A DNA stretch of 64,000 nucleotides. It comes from VAZQ01 sp045811525. GTDB lineage: Bacteria > Pseudomonadota > Alphaproteobacteria > Rhizobiales > Xanthobacteraceae. A program made the position numbers and the translations under genes. Each line of letters begins with the position of its first letter. Positions within the stretch are counted from its first letter, which is position 1. The notes beneath the pieces were generated by a model. That model was not told the DNA's origin. It searched no databases and worked only from the letters and a program-made list of their open reading frames with translations. Below, one piece after another: positions 1-8,630 of this stretch. Location: NCBI GenBank assembly GCA_045811525.1, contig JBJMTV010000021.1, forward strand, positions 62,001-126,000, read 5' to 3'.

Positions 1-1
1 T

Positions 2-493
2 GCCGAGGACGAGCGCAAGGCTCTGCAAGCTATGGTGTCGACGGTGTCCAAGGCCACCGGCCACCAACTCAAGGGCTGGCTCGGCCCAGCCCTGACCGAG
101 ACCTTTGAAACGCCGCGCCTGCTGAAGGAGCTCGGCCTCACCTATGTCCTCGACTGGTGCGCCGACGACCAGCCCTTTCCACTCAATGTCCCTGGGATGA
201 TGTCGGTGCCCTACTCCATCGAGCTCAACGACATCAGCATGTTTGTGGGCAAGAGCCTGTCCGGCGAAGGCTTCTACCGGATGGTCGTCGATCAGTTCGA
301 CCAGCTGTACAAGGACGGAGAAAAAACCGGGCGTGTCATGGCGCTCTGCCTACATCCGTTCATCATCAACCAGCCGTTTCGCCACAAATACTTGGAGAAG
401 GCCCTGGAGTACATTGCCGGGCACGACGGCGTGTGGCTGACCACCAGCGACGAAATTGCCGCGCATTACGCGCAAAACTATATGTCGCGCTGA
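2..493 (+). CDS. Polysaccharide deacetylase-like protein, C-terminal part (cut by window start)
   Basis: The reading frame is open from the first bases of the window, so the gene starts upstream; about 164 codons remain. The visible part has the look of the C-terminal half of the NodB/PuuE-like deacetylase family: a conserved stretch around LGLTYVLDWCADDQPFPL, then PYSIELNDIS, and near the end CLHPFIINQPFRHKYLEKAL, where a histidine follows a short hydrophobic strand as in the last catalytic motif of these hydrolases. Members act on N-acetylated sugars or on allantoin-like amides; the substrate cannot be told from this fragment. The next gene begins 44 bases downstream on the same strand. The internal ATG at 32 is not likely to be the true start because homologous-looking sequence continues upstream of it. 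Confidence 0.75.
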   Translation, partial: AEDERKALQAMVSTVSKATGHQLKGWLGPALTETFETPRLLKELGLTYVLDWCADDQPFPLNVPGMMSVPYSIELNDISMFVGKSLSGEGFYRMVVDQFDQLYKDGEKTGRVMALCLHPFIINQPFRHKYLEKALEYIAGHDGVWLTTSDEIAAHYAQNYMSR

Positions 494-537
494 TCGGCTC
501 AACCCGCGGGGATAAGGACGCGCGACCGGAGCGAAAA

Positions 538-987
538 ATGCGCCTGACATCCAGACGAACCGTCGTGCAAGCGGCGATGCTCGGGTGCGCGGGACTCGCA
601 ATGGGCGCGCCGGCCTACGCTAATATGGACCCGATCCGGGTCACGTCGAAGTATCCATCCTTGCTGCGCGGACTCGGCTTCAGCGATTTGCGCTTGGACA
701 AACCGGAATACGCCGTCGGCGAATCGATCGGGTTTTCCGTGGTAATCAATTTCGAGGCGATCAAAAAGGGGCGCATCCTCCGCGGCAGCATGATCGCTTA
801 CATCGACAGTGGCGATGCGATTGAAGCCGAGCGCGAGATCAAGTCTCTCGTGTTCACCGCAGGAGCCAACAAGACCGTGCCGTTGCACCTCATCGGCCCC
901 GCCGCGACGAAACCCGGCGAGGGCAAGACCTTCATAGTCATGGGCGGCGACGAGGCCGGCGATATGGTCGCCCTCAATGTGGTCTGA
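538..987 (+). CDS. Small exported protein with twin-arginine-like signal
   Basis: A 149-residue protein that I do not recognise. The ATG at 538 is preceded by a GGAG box six bases upstream, and gives an N-terminus with a twin arginine (TSRRTVVQAA) followed by a hydrophobic stretch and an AYA cleavage-like site near residue 28, so export through Tat or Sec is likely. The mature part of about 120 residues looks like a small beta-rich domain (KPEYAVGESIGFSVVINFEA, then SLVFTAGANKTVPLHLIGPA) and has no cysteines. It follows the deacetylase-like gene by 44 bases on the same strand and may be co-transcribed with it. Longer in-frame starts upstream overlap the deacetylase and lose the signal peptide, so they are unlikely. 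Confidence 0.7.
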   Translation: MRLTSRRTVVQAAMLGCAGLAMGAPAYANMDPIRVTSKYPSLLRGLGFSDLRLDKPEYAVGESIGFSVVINFEAIKKGRILRGSMIAYIDSGDAIEAEREIKSLVFTAGANKTVPLHLIGPAATKPGEGKTFIVMGGDEAGDMVALNVV

Positions 988-1188
988 TGTCTTGGGGGCG
1001 CTAGGTGAAGCTTGGCAAGCAAACGGAATGAGGATTTTGCGCGGAAGGCGCGTGCAGCGAGACCTTGGACATTGTCGGGAAGATATCGTCCGGGCGAGAA
1101 GACGCACATAGTTGCGCGCCGTGGTGGGGATGCGAGGCGTCGTGCGAAGGAACCAATGCACTGAGGCAAAAAGAGCCAAATCGAAAAA

Positions 1189-1265
1189 TGGCGTCCCCGG
1201 CAAGACTCGAACTTGCGACCCTTGGTTTAGGAAACCAATGCTCTATCCGACTGAGCTACGGGGAC
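1189..1265 (-). tRNA. tRNA-Arg (anticodon CCU)
   Basis: Reading the minus strand from 1265 gives a complete 77-base cloverleaf. The seven-base acceptor stem (GTCCCCG with CGGGGAC) pairs perfectly. The D arm contains TAGCTCAG and GGATAGAGC, the anticodon arm is TTGGT-TTCCTAA-ACCAA with anticodon CCT, and the T arm contains GTTCGAGTC. The discriminator G and an encoded CCA follow (1189-1192). Anticodon CCU reads the arginine codon AGG, rare in GC-rich alphaproteobacteria. A degenerate 5' half of a similar tRNA lies 59 bases upstream on the same strand (1325-1356). Confidence 0.96.
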
Positions 1266-1324
1266 GTTTTTGCCTTCTGGCTTTAAGCCTTCACTTTCTT
1301 CTTGACCAGCCTTCGAGATCTACG

Positions 1325-1356
1325 AACCGCTGCTCTATCCGGCTGAGCTACGGGAC
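1325..1356 (-). pseudogene. 5' half of a tRNA-Arg-like gene (remnant)
   Basis: Read on the minus strand from 1356, about 32 bases match the first half of the neighbouring tRNA-Arg: acceptor 5' strand (one C shorter), the whole D arm, and the 5' side of the anticodon stem, ending in AGCGGTT. Agreement is about 29 of 33 aligned positions. After that the match stops: there is no anticodon loop, T arm, acceptor 3' strand or CCA. It cannot fold as a tRNA and so is a remnant, from a tandem duplication or from rearrangement at a tRNA locus. It may still be transcribed with the intact tRNA because both have the same orientation. Confidence 0.75.
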
Positions 1357-1528
1357 AATTCCGTTCTGGACTGCTTTAGCAAGGCATGGCGGTTCGACTG
1401 CGGCGTTCTTTCCTATAGCAGAAGAGACCGGGCCCAGCCCAGCCTTGGCCGCGCGCGCGAGGCCGGAGCGGGTCACACGCATGAAGCTGCATTATCATCG
1501 CAGCACGCCACGCCCGGGTTCGCGCGCG

Positions 1529-2767
1529 TCAGCTGCGGCCGCGCGCGGCGATCGCCCGCTCCGCCGCGGCGATGCCCGTGAGATAAGCACCATGGGCGGT
1601 GGAGTAATCGTGCGGCGAGCAGGCCTCACCGGCGAAGAAGATCCGCTCCTCAACCGGCGCGGCAAGCACCGCACGCGAGCCGGCCTTGCCGGGGACGGCA
1701 TACGAATACGAGCCGCGCGCAAACGGGTCGGCGCGCCAGCAATGCAGGGCTATGAGCTCTATGCGGCGCGGGAAGGCGGTGCCCAGGAGCCTCGCGAGCT
1801 CGGTTCTGGCAAAGTCCACGAACGCCTGCACGCCGCCTCGCTCGAGCTCGGCGGCAAGCGAGCCCGCGAAATAGGCCTCGATCATCGGCCGGCCGAATGG
1901 CCGGAAGTGATATGTTGCGGTCGCAGCGCAATCAGTACGGCCGAACACCCGGCTTTCCGGCGCGAACTCCTCCGCACCCGAAAGCGACAGGAAGAGCTTG
2001 TCGGCAAGCCCGAGCGGCAGACTGACCGCCGCATCGATCTTGTCCAGCAGCGCCGGCGTGAAAACAATGGCCTCTTCAGCGAGTATTGCACTGGGCACCG
2101 CGACAATGAGCGCCTTGGCGGTAATGGCCCCGTGCGCGGTCAGGACCACGAGCCGCTGTCCACTATGATCGATGCCGTGCACCGGGCAATCGAGCACGAC
2201 CGGCAGCGTCGCGGCATGAGCCGCAATGACGCTGCCATAGCCTTCAACCGCCCTCCAGTTGACGCCGCTGTCGTCATAGCCCGCCAGATCGCAAGCTGAA
2301 ACGCGCGTGAGCTCGGCACCGCTGACATAGGTGCTTACGGCGTCGATCAATGCATTCCAGCGACCTCCCTGCTCGAGGAATTGCGCTGCCGGGCAGTCCG
2401 GGACGGCAGAGGGACGGGCGGCGAGCCGCTGATGAAAGCTTGCGAGCGCCTGGAGGTAGGCATCCTGCTCGGCGAGCGGAAACCCGATTGGCACGGAGCG
2501 ACGCGCCCATGGCGGCGGTGTCTTGTCGATCGTGCGCCCTTGCGCCTGAGCGATGGCCACCCAGGGATTGCGATCCGCCGAGTGGAACCAGCCGCAGCCC
2601 AGGTCGAGCGGCCACTCTCCATGCTGTGCAGTCCAGGCACGGCCGCCTAGGCGCGGCCGTGCCTCGAGGACGATGCAGGGGAAACCTGCCGTGACCAGCC
2701 GGTGCGCTGCGGCAATCCCGGCCGCCCCGGCGCCCACGACGACAAATTCGCTCTCATTCCATTCCAT
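1529..2767 (-). CDS. FAD-dependent amine oxidase family protein
   Basis: A 412-residue flavoprotein of the flavin monoamine oxidase type. It has the N-terminal dinucleotide fold GxGxxG at residues 12-17 (VVVGAGAAG), followed by the ADP-ribose-binding acidic residue (VLEARPRLGGRAW), and the C-terminal FAD contact IFFAGEACSPHDYSTAHGA that ends most members of this family. Such enzymes oxidise primary or secondary amines to imines with release of hydrogen peroxide; the substrate cannot be read from the sequence. Length is typical (400-450). There is no signal peptide, so it should be cytoplasmic. The ATG at 2767 is well placed directly before the FAD fold. It is divergent from the nuclease-like gene starting at about 2827, so the short interval between them should hold both promoters. 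Confidence 0.88.
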   Translation of the reverse strand: MEWNESEFVVVGAGAAGIAAAHRLVTAGFPCIVLEARPRLGGRAWTAQHGEWPLDLGCGWFHSADRNPWVAIAQAQGRTIDKTPPPWARRSVPIGFPLAEQDAYLQALASFHQRLAARPSAVPDCPAAQFLEQGGRWNALIDAVSTYVSGAELTRVSACDLAGYDDSGVNWRAVEGYGSVIAAHAATLPVVLDCPVHGIDHSGQRLVVLTAHGAITAKALIVAVPSAILAEEAIVFTPALLDKIDAAVSLPLGLADKLFLSLSGAEEFAPESRVFGRTDCAATATYHFRPFGRPMIEAYFAGSLAAELERGGVQAFVDFARTELARLLGTAFPRRIELIALHCWRADPFARGSYSYAVPGKAGSRAVLAAPVEERIFFAGEACSPHDYSTAHGAYLTGIAAAERAIAARGRS

Positions 2768-2826
2768 TCGCTTTCCTATGCCACGCGGCCGCAGTGCCGC
2801 CCCATTCCACCCGTTTCGTGAGCCGC

Positions 2827-3741
2827 ATGGGGAGGCGTGGGGACGCTCATTGCAACCGGATCGGTTGGCTGCTCGCGCTGGCCGTTCTGGTGGCGTTGCC
2901 GGCGCGAACGGCCTTGCCGCAGGCGTCCATCATGGCCAACCCGCCCGCCTCCGGTTCCGCGCAAATGGTGCAGGCTGGCGGCCCAGGCCAACGTTCTGCT
3001 TGCGGCGCGGTGCCGGCCGATGCCGGGCAAGTTACCGCGGTGCTCGACGGTCGGAGTTTTCTGCTCGAGGACGGGCGTGAGGTCCGTCTTGCCGGCATAG
3101 AGGTGCCTTTCGTCCCGCGTTCTCTCGAGAGTGGGCGCGAGGCCGAGGCGGGCCGCGCGGCCCAAGAGGCGCTCAAGAGCCTCATTGGGGGACGACAAGT
3201 GCAGTTGCGCCAGTTCAAGGAGGGCGCGGGCGATCGCTATGGACGCGTTCTCGCTCATGCCAGTGTCATGATTGCAACGGGCGGCGAGACGTCCGTCGCG
3301 CACGAGATGCTTGCACGCGGCTTCGCCCTCGTTTCCGCCCAGGTCGGCGATCTCGCCTGTGCGCAGGAGCTTTGGCGGGAAGAGCGCGGCGGACGTGCCG
3401 GCAAGCTTGGCCTTTGGAACGAGCCGTATTATGTCGTGCGTGCGGCGCAGCGCTTCGTTGCGTCGGATGTGGCGCCGGGGCAATTCAGTCTCGTAGAAGG
3501 CAAGCCGCTAACGATCCGCGAGAGCGGGGGCACGATCTACATGAATTTCGGGCGAAAATGGTCGGAAGCCCTCACGGTCACGATCTCGAAACGCAATGAG
3601 CGCACCTTTACGGCCGCAGGGCTCGAGGTGAGGCGCCTGGAAAATCGGCTGCTGCGCATTCGCGGCTATGTCGAGGAGCGAAACGGGCCGCGCATCGAGG
3701 CAAGCCGCCCGGAGCAGATCGAGATGGCAGACCGGATTTAG
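2827..3741 (+). CDS. Exported staphylococcal-nuclease-like (SNase) domain protein
   Basis: About 304 residues from the ATG at 2827. That start gives a basic N-terminus and a hydrophobic core (WLLALAVLVALPART), which reads as a Sec signal; a GTG at 2794 would add 11 residues before it. Residues roughly 60-165 resemble the SNase/thermonuclease fold: the strand VLDGRSFLLEDGREVRLAGI with the conserved arginine, ALKSLIGGRQVQLRQF, and GAGDRYGRVLAH, where DRYGR corresponds to the region carrying the second catalytic arginine. The C-terminal region (GTIYMNFGRKWSEALTVTI) matches the extra domain seen in many proteobacterial members. Whether it is an active nuclease is uncertain. Its stop codon directly abuts the GTG start of the M48 protease, so the two are almost certainly co-transcribed. 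Confidence 0.8.
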   Translation: MGRRGDAHCNRIGWLLALAVLVALPARTALPQASIMANPPASGSAQMVQAGGPGQRSACGAVPADAGQVTAVLDGRSFLLEDGREVRLAGIEVPFVPRSLESGREAEAGRAAQEALKSLIGGRQVQLRQFKEGAGDRYGRVLAHASVMIATGGETSVAHEMLARGFALVSAQVGDLACAQELWREERGGRAGKLGLWNEPYYVVRAAQRFVASDVAPGQFSLVEGKPLTIRESGGTIYMNFGRKWSEALTVTISKRNERTFTAAGLEVRRLENRLLRIRGYVEERNGPRIEASRPEQIEMADRI

Positions 3742-5247
3742 GTGGACGTGCGCGGGCCCGGGACATACGCGAAGCTTTGCGGCACTGGGCCGCGGCTGGC
3801 GATCGTCGTCGCGCTCGCTCTCACATTGGCAGGCTGCAGCTCCTCGCTCCTCTCGGTCGGCAGTCCCCCCGGTGCGTTGCCGGTGCCGCTTAAAGAGGCA
3901 CAGCAACAGCGCCAAGAACAGACCGGCGCAACGCAGCGCGAGCACCAACGCATTCTCGCTGCCTATGGTGGGGCTTACGAGGACGCCAAGCTCGAGACAT
4001 TGCTGAACGAGACCGTCGCCAAGCTCGTTGCCGCCTCCGAACGACCGGACATGTCGTATCGCGTGACCATCCTCAATTCGGCGTCCGTAAATGCCTTCGC
4101 GCTCCCGTCGGGCGAGCTCTACATCACCCGCGGCCTCATCGCCTTGGCCAATGACTCGTCCGAGATCGCCTCGGTCCTGGCGCATGAGATGTCGCACGTC
4201 ATCGCCCGGCACGCCGACATGCGTGAGGACGAGGCGCGCCAGGTCGCGCTGGTCAAGCGCGTCTTCACCGATATCAGCAATGACCCGGAAACCAGTGCGC
4301 TTGCGCTCGCGAAATCAAAGATCAAGCTCGCCAGCTTTTCGCGCGGCCAGGAGCTCGAGGCGGACGGCATTGGGGTGGGCATTGCTGCGCGCGCCGGATA
4401 CGACCCGTACGGTGCGGTGCGTTTCCTGAGCTCGATGGGACGCAATGCCGATCTGAAGGCGCCGGCCAACCAGTCACAAATCGATCCACGCGCTCCCGAT
4501 TTCCTCTCGTCGCATCCGGCGACCCCCGAGCGCATCAAGAATGCCCAGGGTAATGCACGTCAGTTCAGTGCTCCGGGCGCGGGCGAGCGCAATCGCGAGG
4601 CCTATATGGAAGGCGTCGACGGGCTCATCTATGGCGAGGATCCGAGCGAAGGCCTGGTGCGGGGGCGGCGCTTCCAGCATCCCAAGCTTGGCTTCACCTT
4701 CACCGCTCCTGAGGGGTTCACGCTCGACAACACGGCACAGGCAGTGCTCGGCGTAAAGGAGGGCGCGAGCCAGGCCCTGCGTATGGACGTGGTCCGCGTC
4801 GATGCGGAGCAGACGCTCGCTGACTATCTCAATTCAGGCTGGATCGAAGGTATCGACCAGAAGACGGTCGAGGAGTTGAACATCAATGGTCTGCCGGCCG
4901 CGACCGGCACGGCCAAAGGCGACCAATGGATGTTCCGCCTGTACGTCGTCCGCTTCGGCAGCGAGGTCTACCGCTTCATCTTTGCCGCCAAGCGCATGAC
5001 CGCCGAGACCGACCGCTCTTTTCGCGAAGCGGTGGGCACGTTCCGTCGCATGACGCTTGCAGAAAGCGAGGCAGCAAAGCCGCTGCGCATCCGCGTCATC
5101 ACGGCGGAGGCGGGCGATACTGTCGAGCGGCTGGCGAGCCGAATGGGGACGACCGATCGTCCGCTCGAACGCTTCCGGGTGCTCAACGGTCTGGCGGCCG
5201 GCGAGCGCGTAAAGCCCGGCGATCACGTGAAGATCGTGACTGAGTAG
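3742..5247 (+). CDS. M48-family metalloprotease lipoprotein, BepA-like
   Basis: 501 residues from a GTG that begins right after the TAG of the preceding gene. A hydrophobic stretch and lipobox (LALTLAGCSS) mark it as a lipoprotein. The zinc site HEMSH has H148, E149 and H152, and the third ligand E206 lies in ELEADGIG, as in M48 proteases such as BepA/YfgC. BepA in E. coli degrades or helps fold outer-membrane proteins. Residues about 300-430 form a second domain, and the last 50 residues (EAGDTVERLASRMGT, then GERVKPGDHVKIV) resemble a LysM peptidoglycan-binding repeat. A periplasmic, envelope quality-control role is likely by family. It converges on the lytic transglycosylase gene, with a hairpin between the two. 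Confidence 0.9.
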   Translation: MDVRGPGTYAKLCGTGPRLAIVVALALTLAGCSSSLLSVGSPPGALPVPLKEAQQQRQEQTGATQREHQRILAAYGGAYEDAKLETLLNETVAKLVAASERPDMSYRVTILNSASVNAFALPSGELYITRGLIALANDSSEIASVLAHEMSHVIARHADMREDEARQVALVKRVFTDISNDPETSALALAKSKIKLASFSRGQELEADGIGVGIAARAGYDPYGAVRFLSSMGRNADLKAPANQSQIDPRAPDFLSSHPATPERIKNAQGNARQFSAPGAGERNREAYMEGVDGLIYGEDPSEGLVRGRRFQHPKLGFTFTAPEGFTLDNTAQAVLGVKEGASQALRMDVVRVDAEQTLADYLNSGWIEGIDQKTVEELNINGLPAATGTAKGDQWMFRLYVVRFGSEVYRFIFAAKRMTAETDRSFREAVGTFRRMTLAESEAAKPLRIRVITAEAGDTVERLASRMGTTDRPLERFRVLNGLAAGERVKPGDHVKIVTE

Positions 5248-5267
5248 CCAGCTCGCGAGATCGTTTC

Positions 5268-5286
5268 GGCCCAATGCTTTTGGGCC
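5268..5286. terminator. Hairpin between convergent genes
   Basis: A six-base-pair stem GGCCCA/TGGGCC closes a seven-base loop (ATGCTTT) in the 87-base space between the M48 protease stop and the transglycosylase stop. It has no long T-run on either strand, so it is a weak candidate for a bidirectional terminator; the position between convergent genes is the main support. Confidence 0.4.
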
Positions 5287-5334
5287 TGCGGCGGAGCGCG
5301 CGCCACGAGCCTTCGCGAGCAAACGTCGGCGGAG

Positions 5335-7506
5335 CTACCTTGCCGCAGCGTCGCGCCGCAGGTCGGCCTCGATGGTGAGCCGGGCGTCGCTCGCGAAGCG
5401 GCTGCGATAGACCTGCATGTTCTCCATGACGCGCTGGACGTAATTGCGCGTCTCCATGAACGGGATGCGCTCGACCCAGTCGACCGGATCAACCTTGGGG
5501 TCGCGGGGATCGCCGAAACGCGCGATCCACTCGCTCACCCGCCCGCGTCCGGCATTGTAAGCGGCAAATGCCAGGAGGTAGTTGCCGCGATAATCCTGCA
5601 GCACGCCAGCGAGCTCGGCAGCGCCGATCTGCAAATTGTATGCACTGTCATTCTTCAGGCGCTTGACATCGAACTTGCAGGTGAACCGCTTGCAGGTATC
5701 GCGCCCTGCGACGGGAGTCACCTGCATGAGGCCCATGGCCTGCGCCGGTGACGAGTCAGCCGGGTTGAACATGCTTTCCTGCCGGATGATGGCGAACAGC
5801 GTCGCCTCATCGAGGCCAGGGGCGATCGGTGAATAGCGCGGCACACCCACTGTGGGGAAGGCGTAACGATCAAGCGGCAACCCGCGGGCGAGCGCCGCCT
5901 TGCCGAGGTGCAGCATGCCGCGCGCGTCTTGCCGCTGCTCTGCCAGCTCCCCGAGCGCGGAGAGGGTGCCAATGTCGCTCACCGACTCGCCGGCGCCCGA
6001 CATCAATGCGATCGCAAGTGGCCGTTCGTTGAGCGCATAAAGTATCTCCAGCGCGCGCACGAGCTCGAGCCGCTGCGCTTCGTTGCGCGGCTCAGGGGTC
6101 GCCGGAGGCGGAGCCAAGGCTAACGCCGGCAGGCCCAGCTTGGCACGCGCCAATTGGCCGTAATAGGACGCGGAGGCCGCAGCCGCCGCGGCGTAGGAGG
6201 CGCGCGCCTCGTACTGCTGGTTGGAAGCTTCCGCGACGCGTCCGAGCCAATAGTTCGCGCGCGCGAGCGAGGTGGTATGGCTGCTCACCTCGGGAATGCG
6301 CCGGAAGTGCGTCGCCGCGACTGTCGGCTCATTCAGGAAGCGCAGGGCGATCCATCCCGCCATGAAGTGGCGCTCCACCCGGGAGTTCTCCTTCCTCGGC
6401 TCGGCCGCCTCTGCGACCAGCCGGTATGCGGAGCGCGCATCGCCGAGATCGAGCAGTTTCCGCGCCATGATCCGGCGCTCCACCCACCAGTCCTCGCCGT
6501 CGTGGATCTCTTCGAGGTCGTGCGGTGCAGAGAGGAGGAGGTTCGTAGCATCCGAAGTCTTGTCTGCCTTGCGCAGCGCGTAAGCCTGCGCAAACAGGTA
6601 GCCTGGATCCTGCCGTGCATCTGCAGGGACGCTCTCGAGCAATTTCTTGAGGCCGTCAGCCTTTTTGGGATCACCTTTGCTAAGAGCGGCATTCTTGTGA
6701 TTGATGGCAACGCGCAACCGCGCGATGGCGAGCTGTGCCTCATCCAGCCGACGCGCTGCCCGCAACGCCGCTTCGTTGTCACGCGCGAACAGCCGTGTCT
6801 CCATGCGCGCTTTGTGATCGGCAGGGCTCAACAAAGCCGAATAGCGCTCGAGCACCTGCTTTTCGGCTTCCTCAGGAAGAGCGTCATAGCGCCAGGTGTC
6901 ACGAACGACCGTGCTCGCGGCTTCGTTATCGCCCTTGGCTGCCAGCACGCGGGCAAGCAGCAGGTGCCCCACCCCCGTCTCAGGTGGTGAGCTCGAGAAT
7001 AAAGCTGCGGCCTGGGTGGTCTTGCCGCCCTCGGCCCACAGCATCGCCTCGGCGCGCCGGCGAAACATTCCAACGCTGGGCCAATCTGGATTGGCGGCGA
7101 TAAAAGCGAGGTAGCGCGCGCTGCCGGCATGGCTGTTCTCGCTGCGCAGGATCAACCAATCGACGAGCTTACGGGCGACCGGGTCAGAAATCTGCTCGGC
7201 GACCTCGGCCGCCTTGCTGGCCCCCCCTTTGCGTAAGCTCTCAATGGCGCTCTTCACCAGTGCGATATCCGCCTCTGAGGTCTGCGGACGTGTCCCCTCG
7301 GCGAGCGGGATCTGCGGCACCGCTCCCTTCTCGGTGGCGACTTTCTCCGGCTTGGACTTGCGGCTCCCCAAGGGCTTGGCAGCTAGCTTTGTTTTTGCAG
7401 CCTTGGCGGAGCTGCCGTGGCTGGGCTTCGCGTCTGCCACCGCGGCGGTTGCTAACAGCCCGGCACATGCAAGCGCAGCAATGGCCGTCGCGGACACTAA
7501 TCGCAT
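5335..7506 (-). CDS. Soluble lytic murein transglycosylase (Slt70-like)
   Basis: 723 residues from the ATG at 7506, chosen because it begins a standard signal peptide (RLVSATAIAALACAGLLATA, then VADA). A Lys/Ala-rich linker follows, then a long alpha-helical superhelix with TPR-like repeats (about 80-530), as in Slt70. The catalytic domain is at the C-terminus: E577 in IIRQESMFNP, then QAMGLMQVTP, and further on AYNAGRGRV, the three signature motifs of family 1 lytic transglycosylases. These enzymes cleave glycan strands of peptidoglycan to 1,6-anhydromuropeptides in the periplasm. Length is close to E. coli Slt70 plus a linker. It is transcribed toward the BepA-like protease gene and away from the MBL hydrolase gene. 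Confidence 0.92.
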   Translation of the reverse strand: MRLVSATAIAALACAGLLATAAVADAKPSHGSSAKAAKTKLAAKPLGSRKSKPEKVATEKGAVPQIPLAEGTRPQTSEADIALVKSAIESLRKGGASKAAEVAEQISDPVARKLVDWLILRSENSHAGSARYLAFIAANPDWPSVGMFRRRAEAMLWAEGGKTTQAAALFSSSPPETGVGHLLLARVLAAKGDNEAASTVVRDTWRYDALPEEAEKQVLERYSALLSPADHKARMETRLFARDNEAALRAARRLDEAQLAIARLRVAINHKNAALSKGDPKKADGLKKLLESVPADARQDPGYLFAQAYALRKADKTSDATNLLLSAPHDLEEIHDGEDWWVERRIMARKLLDLGDARSAYRLVAEAAEPRKENSRVERHFMAGWIALRFLNEPTVAATHFRRIPEVSSHTTSLARANYWLGRVAEASNQQYEARASYAAAAAASASYYGQLARAKLGLPALALAPPPATPEPRNEAQRLELVRALEILYALNERPLAIALMSGAGESVSDIGTLSALGELAEQRQDARGMLHLGKAALARGLPLDRYAFPTVGVPRYSPIAPGLDEATLFAIIRQESMFNPADSSPAQAMGLMQVTPVAGRDTCKRFTCKFDVKRLKNDSAYNLQIGAAELAGVLQDYRGNYLLAFAAYNAGRGRVSEWIARFGDPRDPKVDPVDWVERIPFMETRNYVQRVMENMQVYRSRFASDARLTIEADLRRDAAAR

Positions 7507-7696
7507 GTGAGGCTTCCCCTCGGGCCCCCGCGGTTTCGCTATCCTGCAGCGAAGGGGCCGGCACTCCAAGTTTGCTATTACCTAGCCGTGATTTGGGCGG
7601 AATAGCGGTGAAGCGTGCCGCATCGGCGCGGATGCAGGTAATCGACCGCGCCCGCCAGACGAATTAGGCTGCTTTCTCCTGCTGGAGAGGACGGGC

Positions 7697-8572
7697 ATGG
7701 ATACCCTTGAGATCGGCGACGTTACCATCACGAGTATCATCGAGCGCGACGGCCCCTGGCGTCGGCCAGAGGATATGTTTCCCGCCTATGAGCCCGAGGT
7801 CGGTAAGCGGCATCTTGCAGCACTGCCCCCCTTCGTCTTCGACGCCGCGACCGGGCGCATGGTGATCACCTATCAGACCTTCGTGGTGCGCACGCCCAAG
7901 CGTACGATCCTCGTCGACACCTGCACCGGCGAGGACAAGGGCTATCCGGCGCCGATGGATTTTCCCAAGCAGCCGTGGGTGGATGGCTTCCGCGCCGCCG
8001 GACTGCGGTTCGATGACATCGATTACGTCTTCTGCACCCACCTGCATATCGACCATACCGGCTGGAACACACGGCTCGTTGACGGACGCTGGGTGCCGAC
8101 CTTCCCGAACGCCAAGTATATTTTTCACAAGCGCGAATACGCCGCGTGGGAAGCGGCGACCAAGGCCGGGAACAACCCGCACGGCAGCAACGTCTGGCTG
8201 TTCAATTGTGAGCCGGTGGTTGCGGCCGGTCAGGCACTGCTCGTCGATGACGATTTCGAGCTCGACGATATGATCTGGCTCACCCCCACACCCGGGCACT
8301 CGCCCTGTCACTGCTGCGTCAACATCCGCTCGCGCGGGCAGCGTGCCGTGATCGTGGGCGACCTCATGCACCACGCGCTGCAGTGTCGGGAGCCGGGTTG
8401 GTCGACGATATTCGATTGGGATCGGGACGAGGCGGCGCGCTCACGGCGGCGTTTTCTCGGCGAGATCGCCGGCACCGGAGCCTTCGTTATGCCGGTGCAC
8501 TTTCCACATCCCACGGTGGGATGGGTGGAGGCGGATACCGAGCGCTTCAACTACAACTTCTTGAAGCAGTGA
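7697..8572 (+). CDS. MBL-fold metallohydrolase (lactonase-like)
   Basis: 291 residues, with a GGAGAGG ribosome-binding site just before the ATG. The dinuclear zinc motif HLHIDH has H115, H117, D119 and H120; TPGHSP supplies the next histidine, GDLMHH the bridging aspartate, and a C-terminal HFPHPTVG the last histidine region. The pattern is that of the AHL-lactonase/glyoxalase II-like branch of metallo-beta-lactamase-fold enzymes, acting on cyclic or thio-esters. There is no signal peptide. The true substrate is unknown; quorum quenching is only one possibility. The stop codon lies inside the left arm of a strong hairpin that probably terminates transcription. Confidence 0.87.
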   Translation: MDTLEIGDVTITSIIERDGPWRRPEDMFPAYEPEVGKRHLAALPPFVFDAATGRMVITYQTFVVRTPKRTILVDTCTGEDKGYPAPMDFPKQPWVDGFRAAGLRFDDIDYVFCTHLHIDHTGWNTRLVDGRWVPTFPNAKYIFHKREYAAWEAATKAGNNPHGSNVWLFNCEPVVAAGQALLVDDDFELDDMIWLTPTPGHSPCHCCVNIRSRGQRAVIVGDLMHHALQCREPGWSTIFDWDRDEAARSRRRFLGEIAGTGAFVMPVHFPHPTVGWVEADTERFNYNFLKQ

Positions 8573-8599
8573 ATACGGCCGCGGAGCGGCCGTATTCAC
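8569..8599. terminator. Perfect 13-bp hairpin, bidirectional terminator
   Basis: GTGAATACGGCCG (8569-8581) and its exact reverse complement (8587-8599) enclose a five-base loop. The left arm includes the TGA stop of the MBL hydrolase, and the hairpin sits between that gene and the convergent Gly/Tyr-rich protein gene. There is no T-run on either side, so release would be of the hairpin-only type, or the structure may protect the transcript end. Confidence 0.65.
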
Positions 8600-8630
8600 G
8601 GTAACGGAAGCAGATGTTTTGCAGCGAGTA

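Noticed and set aside
1318..1356. A second functional tRNA gene
   Set aside because: Only the 5' half is present; no anticodon loop, T arm or acceptor 3' strand.
1112..2299. A plus-strand frame covering the tRNA and the amine oxidase
   Set aside because: It runs through the tRNA-Arg and is antisense to a well-supported flavoprotein.
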